In this document: positions 48,880 through 61,354 of the stretch, piece after piece | Numbering within the stretch: the stretch's first letter is position 1 | How the letters are laid out: each line of letters opens with the position of its first letter | Assembly: GCA_963978545.1 (NCBI GenBank) | Contig: OZ021731.1 | Location: forward strand, 55,539,242-55,603,241 | Source of the DNA: Linyphia triangularis | Lineage: Eukaryota > Arthropoda > Arachnida > Araneae > Linyphiidae | Length of the DNA stretch: 64,000 bases | Direction of reading: 5' to 3' | Notes under the pieces: generated by a model | What the model was told of the DNA's origin: nothing | Database searches by the model: none | Seen by the model: the letters and a program-made list of their open reading frames with translations, nothing else | Program-made: the position numbers and the translations under genes

Positions 48880-49640
48880 TTGATGTCAGTCAAATAATGA
48901 CAGACATCAAAGTAATTCTTTGCATGTTCCGTATGTTTTACCCCTATTATGATATGGAACACATAAAAACACAAACTAAGAACTCATCTTAAATAAACTT
49001 AGAAAATATAGTTTGTCTACTCTGTTTTTTTCAGATTACTTCAGACTTTACATCACTAATAGCTAAAAAGTTTTTTTTTTTAATGCACATTATTCCTACA
49101 GAAAATGTCTCAACCCAATCTGAAGTATCCTTTCTCATGTGCAGAATAGCATATTTTTACATCTTATAATTTTTTAAACATTAACATAGCACACTAGAGA
49201 AATTTCCTTTCTTAACTGAATCTTTGTTTTCATTGTTTAACTGAAACAAAATTTATCTATTTCAACAAGTTTTGTACCGAATCCAAGAAAATTTGACCTG
49301 AAATTAGCAATTGCTTAAATAAATGCTTCAGTACATATATTTATAACTAAATTTAGAAAGAAAAAAAAAATTCAAATCAGAAACAAAGTTAATGTATTTA
49401 GTTTTCGATAAAAGTGTGCAAAATCAAAATTGCTCACTTACTGGATTTTCAAAATTCATATTTTAAAATTTTATACCTATAATATTTTTTTATAGTAGTA
49501 TAGAATATATATTGTATGGAAATAGTTATATATCTCTTAAAATTCAAACACAAAACAAATGCAATTAAAAAAATTAAAGACATCTGTGAATACCTGAAAT
49601 TAGAATGAAAATTAAAGCATAAAATACTTTATAAAAACAT
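48880..49640. other. Spacer downstream of cathepsin B
   Basis: AT-rich, no gene. The part above 49,513 is homologous to 61,355 and onward. Confidence 0.4.
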
Positions 49641-49642
49641 CA

Positions 49643-49648
49643 TTTATT
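49643..49648 (-). promoter_or_regulatory. Candidate polyadenylation signal of cathepsin B
   Basis: AATAAA on the - strand about 155 bp after the stop codon. The equivalent stretch in the duplicated 3' UTR (61.49 kb) keeps an AATAA-type sequence. Confidence 0.55.
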
Positions 49649-49802
49649 AAAAAAAAAAAATCAAAAAATACTAGTACTTAATTTTACATAGGTACTAATC
49701 TCATATAAAAAAAATCACAACAAAAACCCTAAGTACGTTAGCAGTTTTAACAACTTAACAAACATAATTCAACAGTTCTTTAAGGCACAGAAAAACACTG
49801 AT

Positions 49803-49879
49803 TTAAAGTTTAGGCATTCCAGCAACAATTTCACTTTCAATTCCACACTCATCTGATCCACGGAGGATTTTGAAATATC
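49803..49879 (-). CDS. Cathepsin B exon 7 (residues 308-332 and stop)
   Basis: The acceptor is TTTGCAG|GATATT. It encodes [20 protein letters not shown] and MPKL, stopping at TAA 49,805-49,803. Confidence 0.96.
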
Positions 49880-52800
49880 CTGCAAAAAGGAAAAAAGAAT
49901 TAAGAAATAAACACAGACTTTCTACAAGTAATTTTCAAAATTTTTTTTAAGAAATACTTTTTTTTTTAGAAAACAAGGTCAAATCAGAATAAAGCATAGC
50001 AATTTGTTTTCCAAAACAGGGTAATCTGCAATTAAACACATCCAAAACAAACTTTCAGAGGCACCCAGTGAGAAGTAAATATATTCATTGCTTCCTTCTA
50101 TTAAAATTTATTTACTTGCTTCTAGAATAGGTACATTATCCTATGATCTTTCTTCGAAGCTTGCCTTAGTAATATGCGAAATAGTTAATTTAGTTACTTG
50201 AAACTAAATAAAATCAGTACACACAAATCCCTAAGTTTTCGACTAACTAAAAAACAAATTAAATTATAAATCAGACTAACCATGAAAAAAATTAAAATAA
50301 CGGAACTGAAAACAGACATGTATGGTCAATATTTTTGAAATTTCATATATTTTAGTAAAGAATGGAGTGTTGCGCAACTAGTTTGAAAAAAAAAAAAAAA
50401 CTCAAAATAATCCTACAAGAATATCATGAATTGATATTATAGACCTGTGACGGTCTCGTGAACAAATAACTGATACGACTCCTAGACACCAGATATCTCT
50501 TTTGTCTAGTGGATAGAGTTTCTGGCTGGAAAACCAAAAAATCTCACGATCGATCTCCAGCGATCACACAAAAAAAAAGCTACTATGCTTTAGGCCTATA
50601 ATTGTCAATAGTTTAAACTGGATATTGGTGGAATATCCTAATTTGTCTTTATCCTTTTCCATTCCCCTGACTACCCTTTATTATTAACGTGATAGGAATG
50701 GAAAAATGCAAAGAAAGGCTATCAGTATAAGGACTTACCTTTGTCACCCCAATCCTCATTCCAGGAGTTAGCAACCAGCCAATAGGGTGTTCCCTTTTCA
50801 ACTCCCCAGCCAAGGATACGGATGGCATGGCCTCCCATCTCTTCACCAGTTACATGACGATAAACACCTATAAAAAAACATACATAATATAGTAAATACA
50901 CTTAATCCATAACTATGAATTTTGAATTTTTCACACAACTATTAGCCAGGGTTTTTTGTTCAAAATCACAAATACGTGGCCCTAAAAATTTTAATTATAT
51001 GATAGCTTATGGAAAATATATTTTTAATTTTTTTTTTAAAACTTCAATTCAAGTTCAAGTCAAGGAATTACTGTCTAAAGAATTTATTATTAACAAAACC
51101 TTTGTATTAACCTTTTAGTATCGGGCGGTACAAATGTCGTACCGCGGGAAGTATTTCCCTTGGATACGGCCCTGGTACATATGTGGTACCAGAGCTTTTC
51201 CTCTCCCCGTGAAGAGTGCTACATGTCATTAGTGATGGATGACGAAACGCCTCTATTGTAGCGCTTCACAAAAGAGCTTTGTTATAGATACCTTTATCAG
51301 GTTTGGTGACCAGGTGGCGAAGTATTTGGCAGTACAGAAGTCTGCATTCTGCCAAGATCGCCAATGCATTCTTAAAGTACTTGTTTTCTTACCAGTGACT
51401 AGACCTCTTTTAAAACTTGCAAGGTGTAAGATTTATTGATATTTATCTAATTACTGCCAGTTACTGCAGGGCTTGTTGTGTTGTCAAGCCCCAAGTATCT
51501 AAATTGACAAAAGGTGTTTGTGCTGTCATGTGGATTGCCTTACAAGAGAAACCTATTTATCTTTATGAAAGGGTAGATTTTCAGAAGTTAAATGATCGTT
51601 ATTAACGTCAAGCTGAAAGTATTCCTATAAAAATTGTGATTTGAAAGGAAATTGCTTTCATGCCGGCGCATTTTCAAAGGGAGGGTTTTTACTGTGAGAC
51701 TTCTCTCCTGAGATTCCTAACATTCCGATATTTTGTTAAAAATGAATAAAAACTCTTAGTAAATAATTTCAAAAGAATACGTTTTTAATTTATCATAATC
51801 CAGACAGGAGTTGCCTACACTATCGTACTTTTGCAGCTATGGGGTTCTAGAACTTGAAAATAAATAACAGATTAGTAAATTTCTTTAAATCGATAAAACT
51901 CAGCTCTTGTATTTCAAGCACCATAAATATATAAAAATATTGGTGTTTGTCCGTTCATCTAAAAATATTACTTCTCCTCTAATTGAATTTAGACAAAAAT
52001 GAATATTTTCATGTTAATTTAAAATTTTAAAAATTTAGCTAATACGGCTTCTAATTAAAATATTATAACATGTTGGGTTGTTTTGTAAAAACTCGAAAAT
52101 TGGACAAAACCATTTTAATATTTTGGTATAAGTAGGCGACGGATTAAGGAATTTCAAAAATATTAATGATATGTGACACATATAGGATGAGAAATTTCTG
52201 GATAGAAGTCCTTTTTATGCAGAAATACAGAGGCAAACTTAGTGCTTCATCAAAAACCTCTCTCAAAGAAATTTTTTGATTGGGCTTTTGCTTTCATATT
52301 ATTTTTAAATTGTTTAGCTTTATTAATTTTTTTCCGGAAAACATTCCATTGTATAAATACTGTCTTTGAATTATAGATCTTGATATCCTAGATAATAAAG
52401 TCTTAATTTAAAATGAAATTAGCATTATCTCATATGTATAATCAATAAACTATTTTATCTTCAAAAATTAATTTATTTCTAAAATTTTTGCTTACGTGGA
52501 TTTATATAGAAGACATGGTGAGCAAATTAATAATAATCAATAAATTATGGGTTTGTTTCTCAGTTAAACAGACAATTTTTCTTTTAACTAAAATTAAGGT
52601 AATTAAAAATGTAAGCCAGTTTTGAAATAACAAAATGTTAATCCTTCAATTGAAAGAGCAAATATCTCTTGTTGGAATTCCTCTTGAACATTTTTTAAAA
52701 GAAATGAGCTTGGCTAAGCTTGTTGTTTTAAAGAAAACTATAAAATAAGAAAAATTTATTTGAATGTATATTTGAAAAGTTTTAAGCAAATATTAGGAAA

Positions 52801-55800
52801 GCGCAACACCATTAATAGGCAGCAAGCATACATTTTGCATAAAACCGAATTTCATTAGCTATTTTACTTTCAACTCGAAATGTTCTGTTTTGAAATCTAG
52901 TTCTTGGGATCCAAAATATTATCTAATGCTTGTCAGTGTATCTCTCCAAAACTTAGAAGCTGGTTTCAGGTCCCCTGTGTCTATCACATCATTAACAATT
53001 CTACGATGACATCTGGGCACACCTTCGGTCCTCTGACAAAAAGCTCCTTAGAAAGTTCTGACTGGAATGGACGAGTCTATTGTTGAAATGTGAATGCCAA
53101 GCAAACTTTGCAACGAACTTGAAATGTATCGAACCATATCGAGTCCAAAGAATTCATGCTATAAAAGATTTTGCTTAAAGTGATTATCAACTTACAACTA
53201 TGGCGTTTAGAAGGAAAATTCTGACACAAAAAGAAATCGACATATTGATGGCTGTAAAGCTATATTTTACAAGCTACTGTGTTAATTTATTTGGATTAAA
53301 ATATTAAATTTTCATTGAATACAAAGTGAAGTCTTTTGACATATTTTTGAATTGAAAATAAATTGATTAAAAAAAGTACATGCTACCATAAACTAAATAT
53401 AAAACTTCTGTCAACTGATAGTCTGCTATCATTTAAGAATAAAACGAATTATATTATGCTTTTTTCTTTCAATGCAGTAGATTATGAGAAAAAAAAGTTG
53501 GAAATAATTTCCATTGTCACGCATTGATATATCATTAAGTGACATTGGAAATTATTTTCAATGTAATATATTAATCGAGATATGGTCTCAATAATATACA
53601 GAGCGTTTTAGGGTTACTTGTATTTACATTAAAAATTTAAGAAATGCTATTTTTAATTGAATAAATAAAATAAACTAAAAAGAAATCATTATTTGAAATC
53701 GTAACAATCAAAATTACAATCTTAAACATGGACTTAATTAGTTAAATTGCAAACTTTCTAAAGATATTAATTTTAATTTAAAACCTTAACAAATTGAGTT
53801 TTGAGTTCGTTTATGTTGCTTAAATTTGGCTTTCTAGTAGTATATAATTGACATAAATTTTGATTAATTGCAATGCAAAAAATCTAATAATTATTTTTAA
53901 AAATTATACAACTTGTATTTTATTTTGATATTCTTAAAGTATATTAGAGCTCTTTTTTTCTTCTTTTGTCATTAAATATTTCCAATGTATAATTTTTTAG
54001 AAAAAAATAACATAGTTCAATTTGGTCAAGAATTGGAAATTTTAAAATTTAATACTATTCTTTCTCAGTGAAAATTAAATACATTGATATACTAACGAAA
54101 GGTATCGAAGTCAAAATGTATAGCATTTGGAGCTTTTCAGTTAGGTTGCAATAAAATAAACATGTTTACAGTCAAATATTAATAAAATATTCAGATAATA
54201 GATAATTTACAGAAAATATGCAGAAATATCTATACTCTAATTGATATCATCGAAATTTTTTCAACCAGTAATTTAGATTCAAATTTTTGAGGGTATATTT
54301 TATTCCGCACAAACGAAATAATTTCCAATCTTGCAACACTTCTAGAAAAAAAACGGTAACCCTGTAAACTCTAGTAGGGGGTCGCATGGGCTTGAAAGGA
54401 ACAAGTTAAGTTACCTGCTTGAAGGGCGTGTCAGACTTCGTTTAAAGGGGGAGTGAAATTGCAGTGAATTCCCCGTAACCGAAGTAATATTTACACTCAC
54501 TTGCCCAGTTTCCTAAAGGTTAATGAAGTTTTAAAAACTTACAATATGGAAAGAAAAAGAGTATTATGCCATCACATTTTATTTTATGAATGCAAAAGTA
54601 TTTTTAGTAAAGAATCCTTTTTGCACTTAAAGCTTACTAAAGAGTAAACAAGAAAATACTTTTTTGTTTTCTCTTTAACACTGATTCAATAACATTTATG
54701 ATTATGTACTGAATACATTCTAAACTTCATTTTGCAGAGTTTATTTAAATGTTGACAAATTAAAATACTTGGAGCTTTTATAGGCCGCAAGCTATTTATA
54801 GTTTAATATTAAAAAACTTTTTTTTTTTAAATTATGCTTTTCATAATTTTGTTTTTCAATAACATAATAAAAAAAAAGAAAATACCAGATTTGTAAGTGA
54901 CAAAATCTCCATAGACTGTGAAAGCTGCCTCAACAGGTCCATTTTTGTAGATTTCAGTTCTGATTTGATCTTCATCATTATCAATAGAATAAGACTTCTT
55001 GCCTACATTTTCAAAAAAATACTTAAATTACACAAATGGAAAACTACATAACATAAAAGTATCTTCAGTACTGCATAGTTACATAAGGTTAATAATAACA
55101 TGTTAAGACACATGAATATATTCCTTTGATATATTGCAAAACAATCAATGTGTTTACATTATAAACTGCGTGATATCGCATATGTTTATCATGTGCGAAG
55201 AAAATTTATAATTTAGAAGGTTTTTACATGATACAGAAGTCTTTTGACAGTAAGAAGAGTGAAAATTTTGATGCGTCAGGATATTTTAAAATCACTTTGT
55301 AAATTTTAAACTGCATTTCTTTTTATCCATACATATAATAGTTATGAATCAGAACTTTCTAAACAAATTGCTAAATATAAGATTAAGTACTATGTAATTT
55401 TAAGGACAGAGTTGATAGTTAAAAAGGATTTGAACATTTTTTCAAAACATTTTCTCACCCCCAAAAAAAAGCAATATTTAAATTCAACATTAACTCGTTG
55501 ATAAAATACACATTTATACATTGAAATAAAAAAAAAATTTAGTACACACCGAAAAATTTGTCAGCCCTGTAGCTAACGTTGTAGCCTGTTTCACACATAC
55601 TAACACACTTTGGAGTATCAACAGTATCTCCACATGGTTTGAGTTTTCCTTTTGTATGATGTTCACAAGATTCAATAGTGTAAGGTTGGCATCCTACATG
55701 AGAGTTGTAAAGGCCTCCTGTAACAATACCTTTGTTCACCCAGTAATCCCAGGCTGATCCAGGAAAACCTCCATTACAGCTAAAATATATAGATACAGTT

Positions 55801-57937
55801 ATTTACATTACAAGAGGAACCTTATAAATTCGATAAATAAAAGAAAAACAATTAGTAAATAAAATATAATTAAAAATATAAATTAGTATAAAAATCGAAA
55901 AAGAGCAATAGAATTCCTCTCTGACAGAACTGTTGAAAAATCTTACTTTTATGGATCCAAAATTTAATGAAAAAATATGTCAAGATACAAATTAGTTCAC
56001 TCAATTCTTTAATTACTAGTCAGGTAAGGATCCAATTTCTTAATATTTAAAAGAAATAGAATTGAAAACATTTTCACTACTTAAAAGAATTATTTGAAAT
56101 AACTATAGGAACATCATATCACTCATTAAAAAACAAAGCTGGATACACAATCCAGTGTGTTTTGCTGTGCTTTAAAACTTTGAAGAAAAATTAAATTAGC
56201 TTTTTGAAATTCTAAGTAAGTAGAAAAACCTTGCATTAAGAAAATAGTCTGGCTCTGGCTATTTAGCTGATATGATGGTATGGCGATTCAGACCTTTTTC
56301 AACTTTCAGCAACTGGTCTAAACCAGTTTACTTTTGCTTTCCTCACCCAACCAGCAAGAGCCAAACAATACAATTTTTATTGATACTTTCAATACAATAA
56401 TAAAGCAAAGTAAATTTTGTATAGTTCAATTTTAGCAATGTGTACATTGAAGGAAATTAGATAATATATGTCAATTTTTTAAATTATTGTACATGTTATG
56501 TGCATAATTACATTTATAATTCTAAAAACATCATCAAATTATTAATATAGATAGATCCATACCCCATTCCGCAAGAATAACAACAAGTCAACAGATCTTG
56601 AGCAGAGATCTGGACATTCACTTTGCCATTGCTATGGATGCAATGTCGGTCAGATATTGCCTCGACAGCACCGAAAGCCTGAATAAAATAATTTTTAGTT
56701 TTTACTGGAACTTCAAAAACACATTGATCTATTGAGCTCCAATTACATTATCATTTCTAATTCTTATTTTTCAAATGTTTAACATTTCTTGTGAAACCAA
56801 GAAGTCAAAAATAAATTGCTTTACAGATCTACCAATAAACAGTATTTTTAAAGGTTTTAAGAACTTTCTTAGGTAACAAACACTGCTCCTAAAAGCCCCA
56901 AAAATTGCAAATTAGGACCTGGGTCTTTGGGACGAAACACAAAACTGTTATTTCTATAGCAATAAGTAGTTAAAAATACAAACAAAAACTTCTAATTAAA
57001 TGTCTAAATCAAAATACTTACCCAGCAGGATCCACAAGAAGCTTGATCTCTAATTTCACTAATGGTTGGGCAATTTGGCCACTGCTCTCTGGCATCAAAG
57101 TTGTCTGGGAGATCTCTAGGCACAACATGTCTAATGGATGGAAGTCGGTACTTGTGATTGTCTTTGTGAACACCGAGCAAGCCCTTGATATACCTCAAGC
57201 TTACTCCATCAAAGTTCCTACCAGCCTAACAAAAAATTTAAATAACCATTACAATTATATCCATGATGATCAAGTATTTGATATATCGGAAAAAAACTTC
57301 AGTGTACACATTTACAGCATACACACTAAGTGTTTTTTATTCAATCATATAAAAACACACAGATGTTAAGGATCCTATGAGGGTTGAAGGTTCTGACCCT
57401 AAAATCCCTCCCCCTGGTTGAATGCCTGATGGATGGTACAGAAAAAGTAAGCATTACCAAAACAGTCTAACCAATAGTAAACACACATATCGACTATTTT
57501 TATTTTATATATTTTACATGTCCTTCCAAGTAAGTGCTTTTTGAAGACACTTGCGTAATCTTTAAAATAATAAATATGCCAGTCTTTGTTTTTTAACTCA
57601 CATTTAAAGAAAAAAAATTAGTTTTAAATTAAAGTTAGAATAAATCTGTAAAACTTAATATTGTGTTAAATATAGTCATTTATTATAATTTATTAAAAAA
57701 AATTGGGATCATCGAAAATGTTCAAACCAAGCAAAATAGTAATATCTAATTGAATGGTAAGAAATTCCTAATCAAACAAACAGTAAGGTCATTGTTAAGT
57801 AACACACTTACTGTCCATGTAGTGTTCATGTAGTTGACAATGTCAATCATTTTTTGAGACAATGGATGAACATGTGGAAAAGGATATTTTGCTGACACAG
57901 CAGCTAATACTACTGAAAATAGTATCAAAAGCTTCAT
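49803..57937 (-). CDS. Cathepsin B (papain-family cysteine protease)
   Basis: Seven coding exons join in phase into 332 aa, the usual length for cathepsin B. Residues 1-16 ([16 protein letters not shown]) are a signal peptide. A short C1-type propeptide follows ([20 protein letters not shown]) to about residue 85. The mature enzyme begins near [15 protein letters not shown]. Catalytic residues are visible: oxyanion Gln103 and Cys109 in DQASCGSCW, His278 in GGHAI, Asn298 in [10 protein letters not shown]. The occluding loop that gives cathepsin B its dipeptidyl-carboxypeptidase activity is present with its paired His189-His190 (CEHHTKG) and the flanking cysteines. The C-terminus (VAGMPKL) is a little short compared with vertebrates. 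It works in lysosomes or digestive secretions. The gene is intact with GT-AG introns; intron 5 carries a TTAA-flanked insertion, and a diverged copy of its 3' end lies upstream at 61.4 kb. Confidence 0.97.
50495..50605 (+). mobile_element. Degenerate tRNA-like SINE fragment
   Basis: An A-box-like tgtctagtggatagagt and a weak B-box-like cgatcgatctcc lie about 50 bp apart in cathepsin B intron 6. There is no convincing duplication. Probably an old SINE. Confidence 0.35.
50739..50867 (-). CDS. Cathepsin B exon 6 (residues 265-307)
   Basis: The acceptor is TTTATAG|GTGTTT. It encodes the catalytic His (GGHAI) and Asn (NSWNEDWG). The donor is AAAG|GTAAGT, phase 1. Confidence 0.97.
51111..54519. 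mobile_element. piggyBac-like element, decayed or non-autonomous
   Basis: Both ends abut TTAA (51,107-51,110 and 54,520-54,523). The left end reads ccttttagtatcgggcggta and the right end, inward, cctttaggaaactgggcaag: imperfect inverted repeats in the piggyBac style. The first 120 bp hold small palindromes (gtacaaatgtcgtac; ggtacatatgtggtacc). At 53,200 a short frame starts [16 protein letters not shown], loosely like piggyBac transposase N-termini, and stops after about 35 codons. The element lies in cathepsin B intron 5. Confidence 0.5.
53498..53561. repeat. pre-miRNA-sized hairpin
   Basis: Two 23-base arms, ttggaaataatttccattgt-cac and its complement with two mismatches, are separated by 18 bases. 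The size and arm length resemble a miRNA precursor, but it lies in a transposon-like insert and may be just a palindrome. Confidence 0.45.
54886..55002 (-). CDS. Cathepsin B exon 5 (residues 226-264)
   Basis: The acceptor is AATGTAG|GCAAGA. It encodes [20 protein letters not shown] and [13 protein letters not shown]. The donor is CTG|GTATTT, phase 1. Confidence 0.97.
55550..55779 (-). CDS. Cathepsin B exon 4 (residues 149-225), occluding loop
   Basis: The acceptor is ATTTTAG|CTGTAA. It encodes [14 protein letters not shown] and the occluding loop with CEHH. The donor is TTCG|GTGTGT, phase 1. Confidence 0.96.
56563..56678 (-). CDS. Cathepsin B exon 3 (residues 111-148)
   Basis: The acceptor is TATTCAG|GCTTTC. 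It encodes [19 protein letters not shown] and [11 protein letters not shown]. The donor is GG|GTATGG, phase 2. Confidence 0.96.
57022..57225 (-). CDS. Cathepsin B exon 2 (residues 43-110)
   Basis: The acceptor is TTGTTAG|GCTGGT. It encodes the rest of the propeptide and the active-site Cys segment. The donor is TGG|GTAAGT, phase 0. Confidence 0.97.
57812..57937 (-). CDS. Cathepsin B exon 1, coding (residues 1-42)
   Basis: The ATG lies one base after a 3' splice site (TTTTTACAG|A ATG), so a non-coding exon precedes it. It encodes the signal peptide and start of the propeptide. The donor is ACA|GTAAGT, phase 0. Confidence 0.96.
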
Positions 57938-59097
57938 TCTGTAAAAAAAAATAAAAAAATTAAAACACTGAAATTTTACAATAAAGTAAATTATAAAATC
58001 ATTTACAGATAGATATCCATTACATGAAATTAAAAATAATTTTGATCAAAAAACTTCTTTGTGGAAATAAAAATTAAATTGAATGTTTGTAAGGAAGTAA
58101 CAAAATTCTTGTTTTACATCCATTTTTGTGAAGCAAGGATAAGGTTTTATGAATCAAAGCTAATATCTGAAGAATTTAAATGATTATATCTAAAACATTT
58201 AATTATGTTTTATACACAAAAAAATTATGTACAAATCATACATTAATGATTTTTTTGCGCAAGTCATACATTGATGATAAAGCGAATTGATTAATAAGGT
58301 TTAGTTTGATAACAGGACTAGAATGATGTGAAAAAAATTAAGGAAATATAGGTTTAATGCTTTATATATTTTTACATATCTGACATACAATTTCATTGCA
58401 ATATTATTTTATTTGTGAATAAGTACTAAAAAGTTTAAAGATTTTTAACAAAAAAAATTAATGACATGTTTTTGAGAGTAAAACTATTGTCATACATAAA
58501 TTCAATTATACATTTGATGCAAGTTAATTTTATGAACTTATATTAAGCAACAATATAAAATAACAATAAAAAGTAATTCAAATAGTGAAACATTACTTGA
58601 GTCTAAAGATACAATCACTAAAGTTTCAACTTTGCAAACCTTAGATGTGATATAAAGCAATTTAGCAAACTTTTATAGGAAAGTTATCTTTAATTACTTA
58701 TCATTTCTTTAGTCACTAGGTAGAAAACACCTAGTTAAACTGATAAGATAAACTACAAGGAAGGAAGAAGATAGTCTAATCTACACATATAGATAATCAA
58801 CAATTCATAATCATTTCCAAGAGAAAAAAAAAATATTTTAAATGTGCCTTTCAAAATATATAACATTGGAGCTGATATCAAAACCTTATAAATATCTCAA
58901 GAAACAATAATTTATTTAAGTAAAATTATTATGGACACAGTTGCACTACAGAGTCAGTTTTAGTTTCTATCCATGGCTTTATGATTTAAAATTGTTAATT
59001 TATTGACTTTACTTAAATATTTTCAAATTGTAGCCTCTTATTCCAATCTTCAAGAGATTTTATAACATCTCATAATTAGTTTTAAGTGGTTTTATTT

Positions 59098-59164
59098 GTT
59101 ATAAGGACCTAGTAATTTTTTATAACCTTGTTTATGGTTATAAAAAATTACCAGGTCCTTATAC
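59098..59164. repeat. Hairpin with ~28-bp near-perfect stem
   Basis: gttataaggacct.gtaattt...ataacc, an ~8-base loop, then its complement; essentially one mismatch plus a one-base slip at the base. It lies in the first, non-coding intron of cathepsin B. It could be a MITE terminus or a small-RNA hairpin. Confidence 0.6.
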
Positions 59165-60282
59165 TTTAACTAGTTCAGTATAATGTTTCTTCATAAATAA
59201 AATTGTTTATTTTGATGACTTTTAAAAGTAAAAAAATGCTTGATTTAAATGCAGATCGGCAAGAAGTTAGAAATCTATATCCAAGTACATAAAAAATTAA
59301 ATTTGTAATCTAAAGGATCACATGTTCTGTAAAAAATTTTTGGAAAATGTACATCATTGTATACGTTTCAGATTTTTAAACAAAACTAAATTTTGCTGAA
59401 AAATAATATTAGGATGGGAGGGGTTTTTTTTGTTACATTTTTACTAAGAGGCTATTTATAGTAAAATTCAAGGATATATTTTGGTGACAGTAAATATTTT
59501 TAATGAGTAACAATTCTCTATTATACAGAAATTTAATATTCAAGGAAAGTTATTTTTTTGATTTTATAAAGAGAGAATTTTATTCACTATTACCTTACTT
59601 ACAATAGAAAGGCTTGAATGTCTTTCTATAGCACACAATTCATTATCGAATTTTCTTTCTAAATATTACTTGAATGTTTTTGCACATACATTTCCACTTG
59701 TGTATTATGGTGAATGTACTTAGAAAATGCAATTAATTTATGCAAATATGAAAAAACTATAATTTTAATCGGAGCATTAAATACAAAGCTGTGAATGAAA
59801 GTTTTCTATTGAGGAAGATTGAAATTTGGGGACTGTCCCTTTTAACAGAATAAAAATGATCACTTTATTGTCAAGCTTTTCAAAATCAAATTCTAGCTGA
59901 TATTCACAAAACAGCTTTTTGTCAAGCAAAGGCGAACTTAAAAATATTCTCAGTACATGAATAAAAAATTAAGCTTTCTCGGTGTGTGATATACTAAAAC
60001 TCAGTATTTGATAAACATTAGTTTAACAAATATTTTAATTATGTCTCTTATTTCTTTATTTTCTCAATTCTTATCTCAATAATTCTCTCCCATTTCATAG
60101 CTCCGAAATAAATATACAAAGCAAAACAGCACGTGATTTGGTTAATCATTTTATTAAGAGGTAAAAGGTAACAAAGGAGAAAAGAGAGTTGCACTGTTTT
60201 TTTCTTTTTACTTCACACACTTGACAAGATAATAAACCATTAATCGACATTTTCATACTAGATAAAAAGAAATCAAACTTAC

Positions 60283-60395
60283 TTGTCAAGTTCTTTGCTC
60301 TTTGAACGCTTCAGCTACAAAATAAAAACGAAATCGGAAAAAGAATCTGAGGACGGATAACAAACAACACAAAAGTTAAGATCAGTATAAACAAA
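60283..60395 (-). other. Cathepsin B 5'-UTR exon and promoter-proximal region
   Basis: A strong 5' splice site (GACAA|GTAAGTTTG on the - strand, exon edge 60,283) pairs with the acceptor just before the ATG at 57,937. The exon contains AGCTGAAGCGTTCAAAGAGC. Its start is not fixed; another possible acceptor (TTTGTAG) lies near 60,315. Just upstream (60,405-60,415) the sequence gccggccaatcac holds a CCAAT-type box on the + strand. Confidence 0.5.
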
Positions 60396-60461
60396 GCAGG
60401 CCACCGGCCAATCACATGAATTTTCTAGACTGACGCAACCGTCATAAGAACTGATAAACAA

Positions 60462-60467
60462 CACGTG
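60462..60467. promoter_or_regulatory. CACGTG E-box upstream of cathepsin B
   Basis: aaCACGTGAt lies within about 150 bp upstream of the presumed first exon. A second CACGTGAT is at 60,130-60,135, inside the first intron. E-boxes of this kind (CLEAR-type, TFEB/MITF-bound) mark lysosomal genes in animals, so a regulatory role is plausible but inferred. Confidence 0.35.
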
Positions 60468-60612
60468 ATTTCGTTCATTCTTCACCTCTATGACAACTTG
60501 TGACTAAAACAGTCATTTGGTCATGATATTTGATTTTTTGAGTGGGTTGCTTTCATTCTTGGGTTTATTCATAATAAAAAAATTTCATTAAGTTAATACC
60601 TAAAATTGCTTC

Positions 60613-60875
60613 CAGTCAAGGGGAGGGATATGGGAATATATCCCCTCCCGAAATTTTTCAGCTTGCTATTAGAACTCAAAAAAACCTAAGGATTTTTTTT
60701 TTTTTTAAATAGTAAATTTATTTAAAATGTTTTTGAATTTCTAAAAATACGTAGGAAAAAATACATGTAACAATATATTTGGCATTATTAAAAAATATTG
60801 TTATGATTTGTTGAGTTATATAATTTCATATCCCTCCCTATCCCCTCCCGAAAAAAATCTCTGGCTACGCTCCTG
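60613..60875. mobile_element. Short hAT-like MITE
   Basis: The left end cagtcaaggggagggatatg and the right end, inward, caggagcgtagccagag followed by ggggatagggagggatatg. The direct repeat tgcttc flanks it (60,607-60,612 and 60,876-60,881). The interior is AT-rich. Confidence 0.5.
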
Positions 60876-60984
60876 TGCTTCTAGTCTATACCTAATCCAT
60901 CCATCAACCTTAAATCTACACACTATGAGTGCCGACAGAATTATTTGCAGGGAGCTGTCAAATAACCAACTTGCCGTCACATAA

Positions 60985-61240
60985 CAACACCGTTAATAAA
61001 CCAACTTGCCGTCATCCAATCGCTCTTTGGCTAGCATTTAACCGACCATAGTTGAAATTCTTTCCTGTTGTCAAAAAATTTTTTGGATTACTTTAATCAA
61101 AATAAATAAAAGATATTTGGATATAATCGAGCATAAATTCACGTTCATTTTTAATAAGTAAATTTCGAAACGACAATATACATATAAAGCATTTTTTAAA
61201 AACCTTTTATGGGTTATATTATTATACCATTTTTATAGCA
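60985..61240 (+). repeat. Repeat family V, copy
   Basis: It carries 'aaccaacttgccgtcatcca', 'accgaccatagttgaaattc' and 'atataaagcattttttaaaa', in the same orientation as the other copies. Confidence 0.65.
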
Positions 61241-61354
61241 TAAAAATCATGGTAGATGAGACTTCATTATTTGCGGCTCTCTAAGAATTCTGCTATTCTG
61301 ATTATTGAATGTTTGGCTCTTAACGCAGAAAAATCTGCCGACCTCTGATATATA

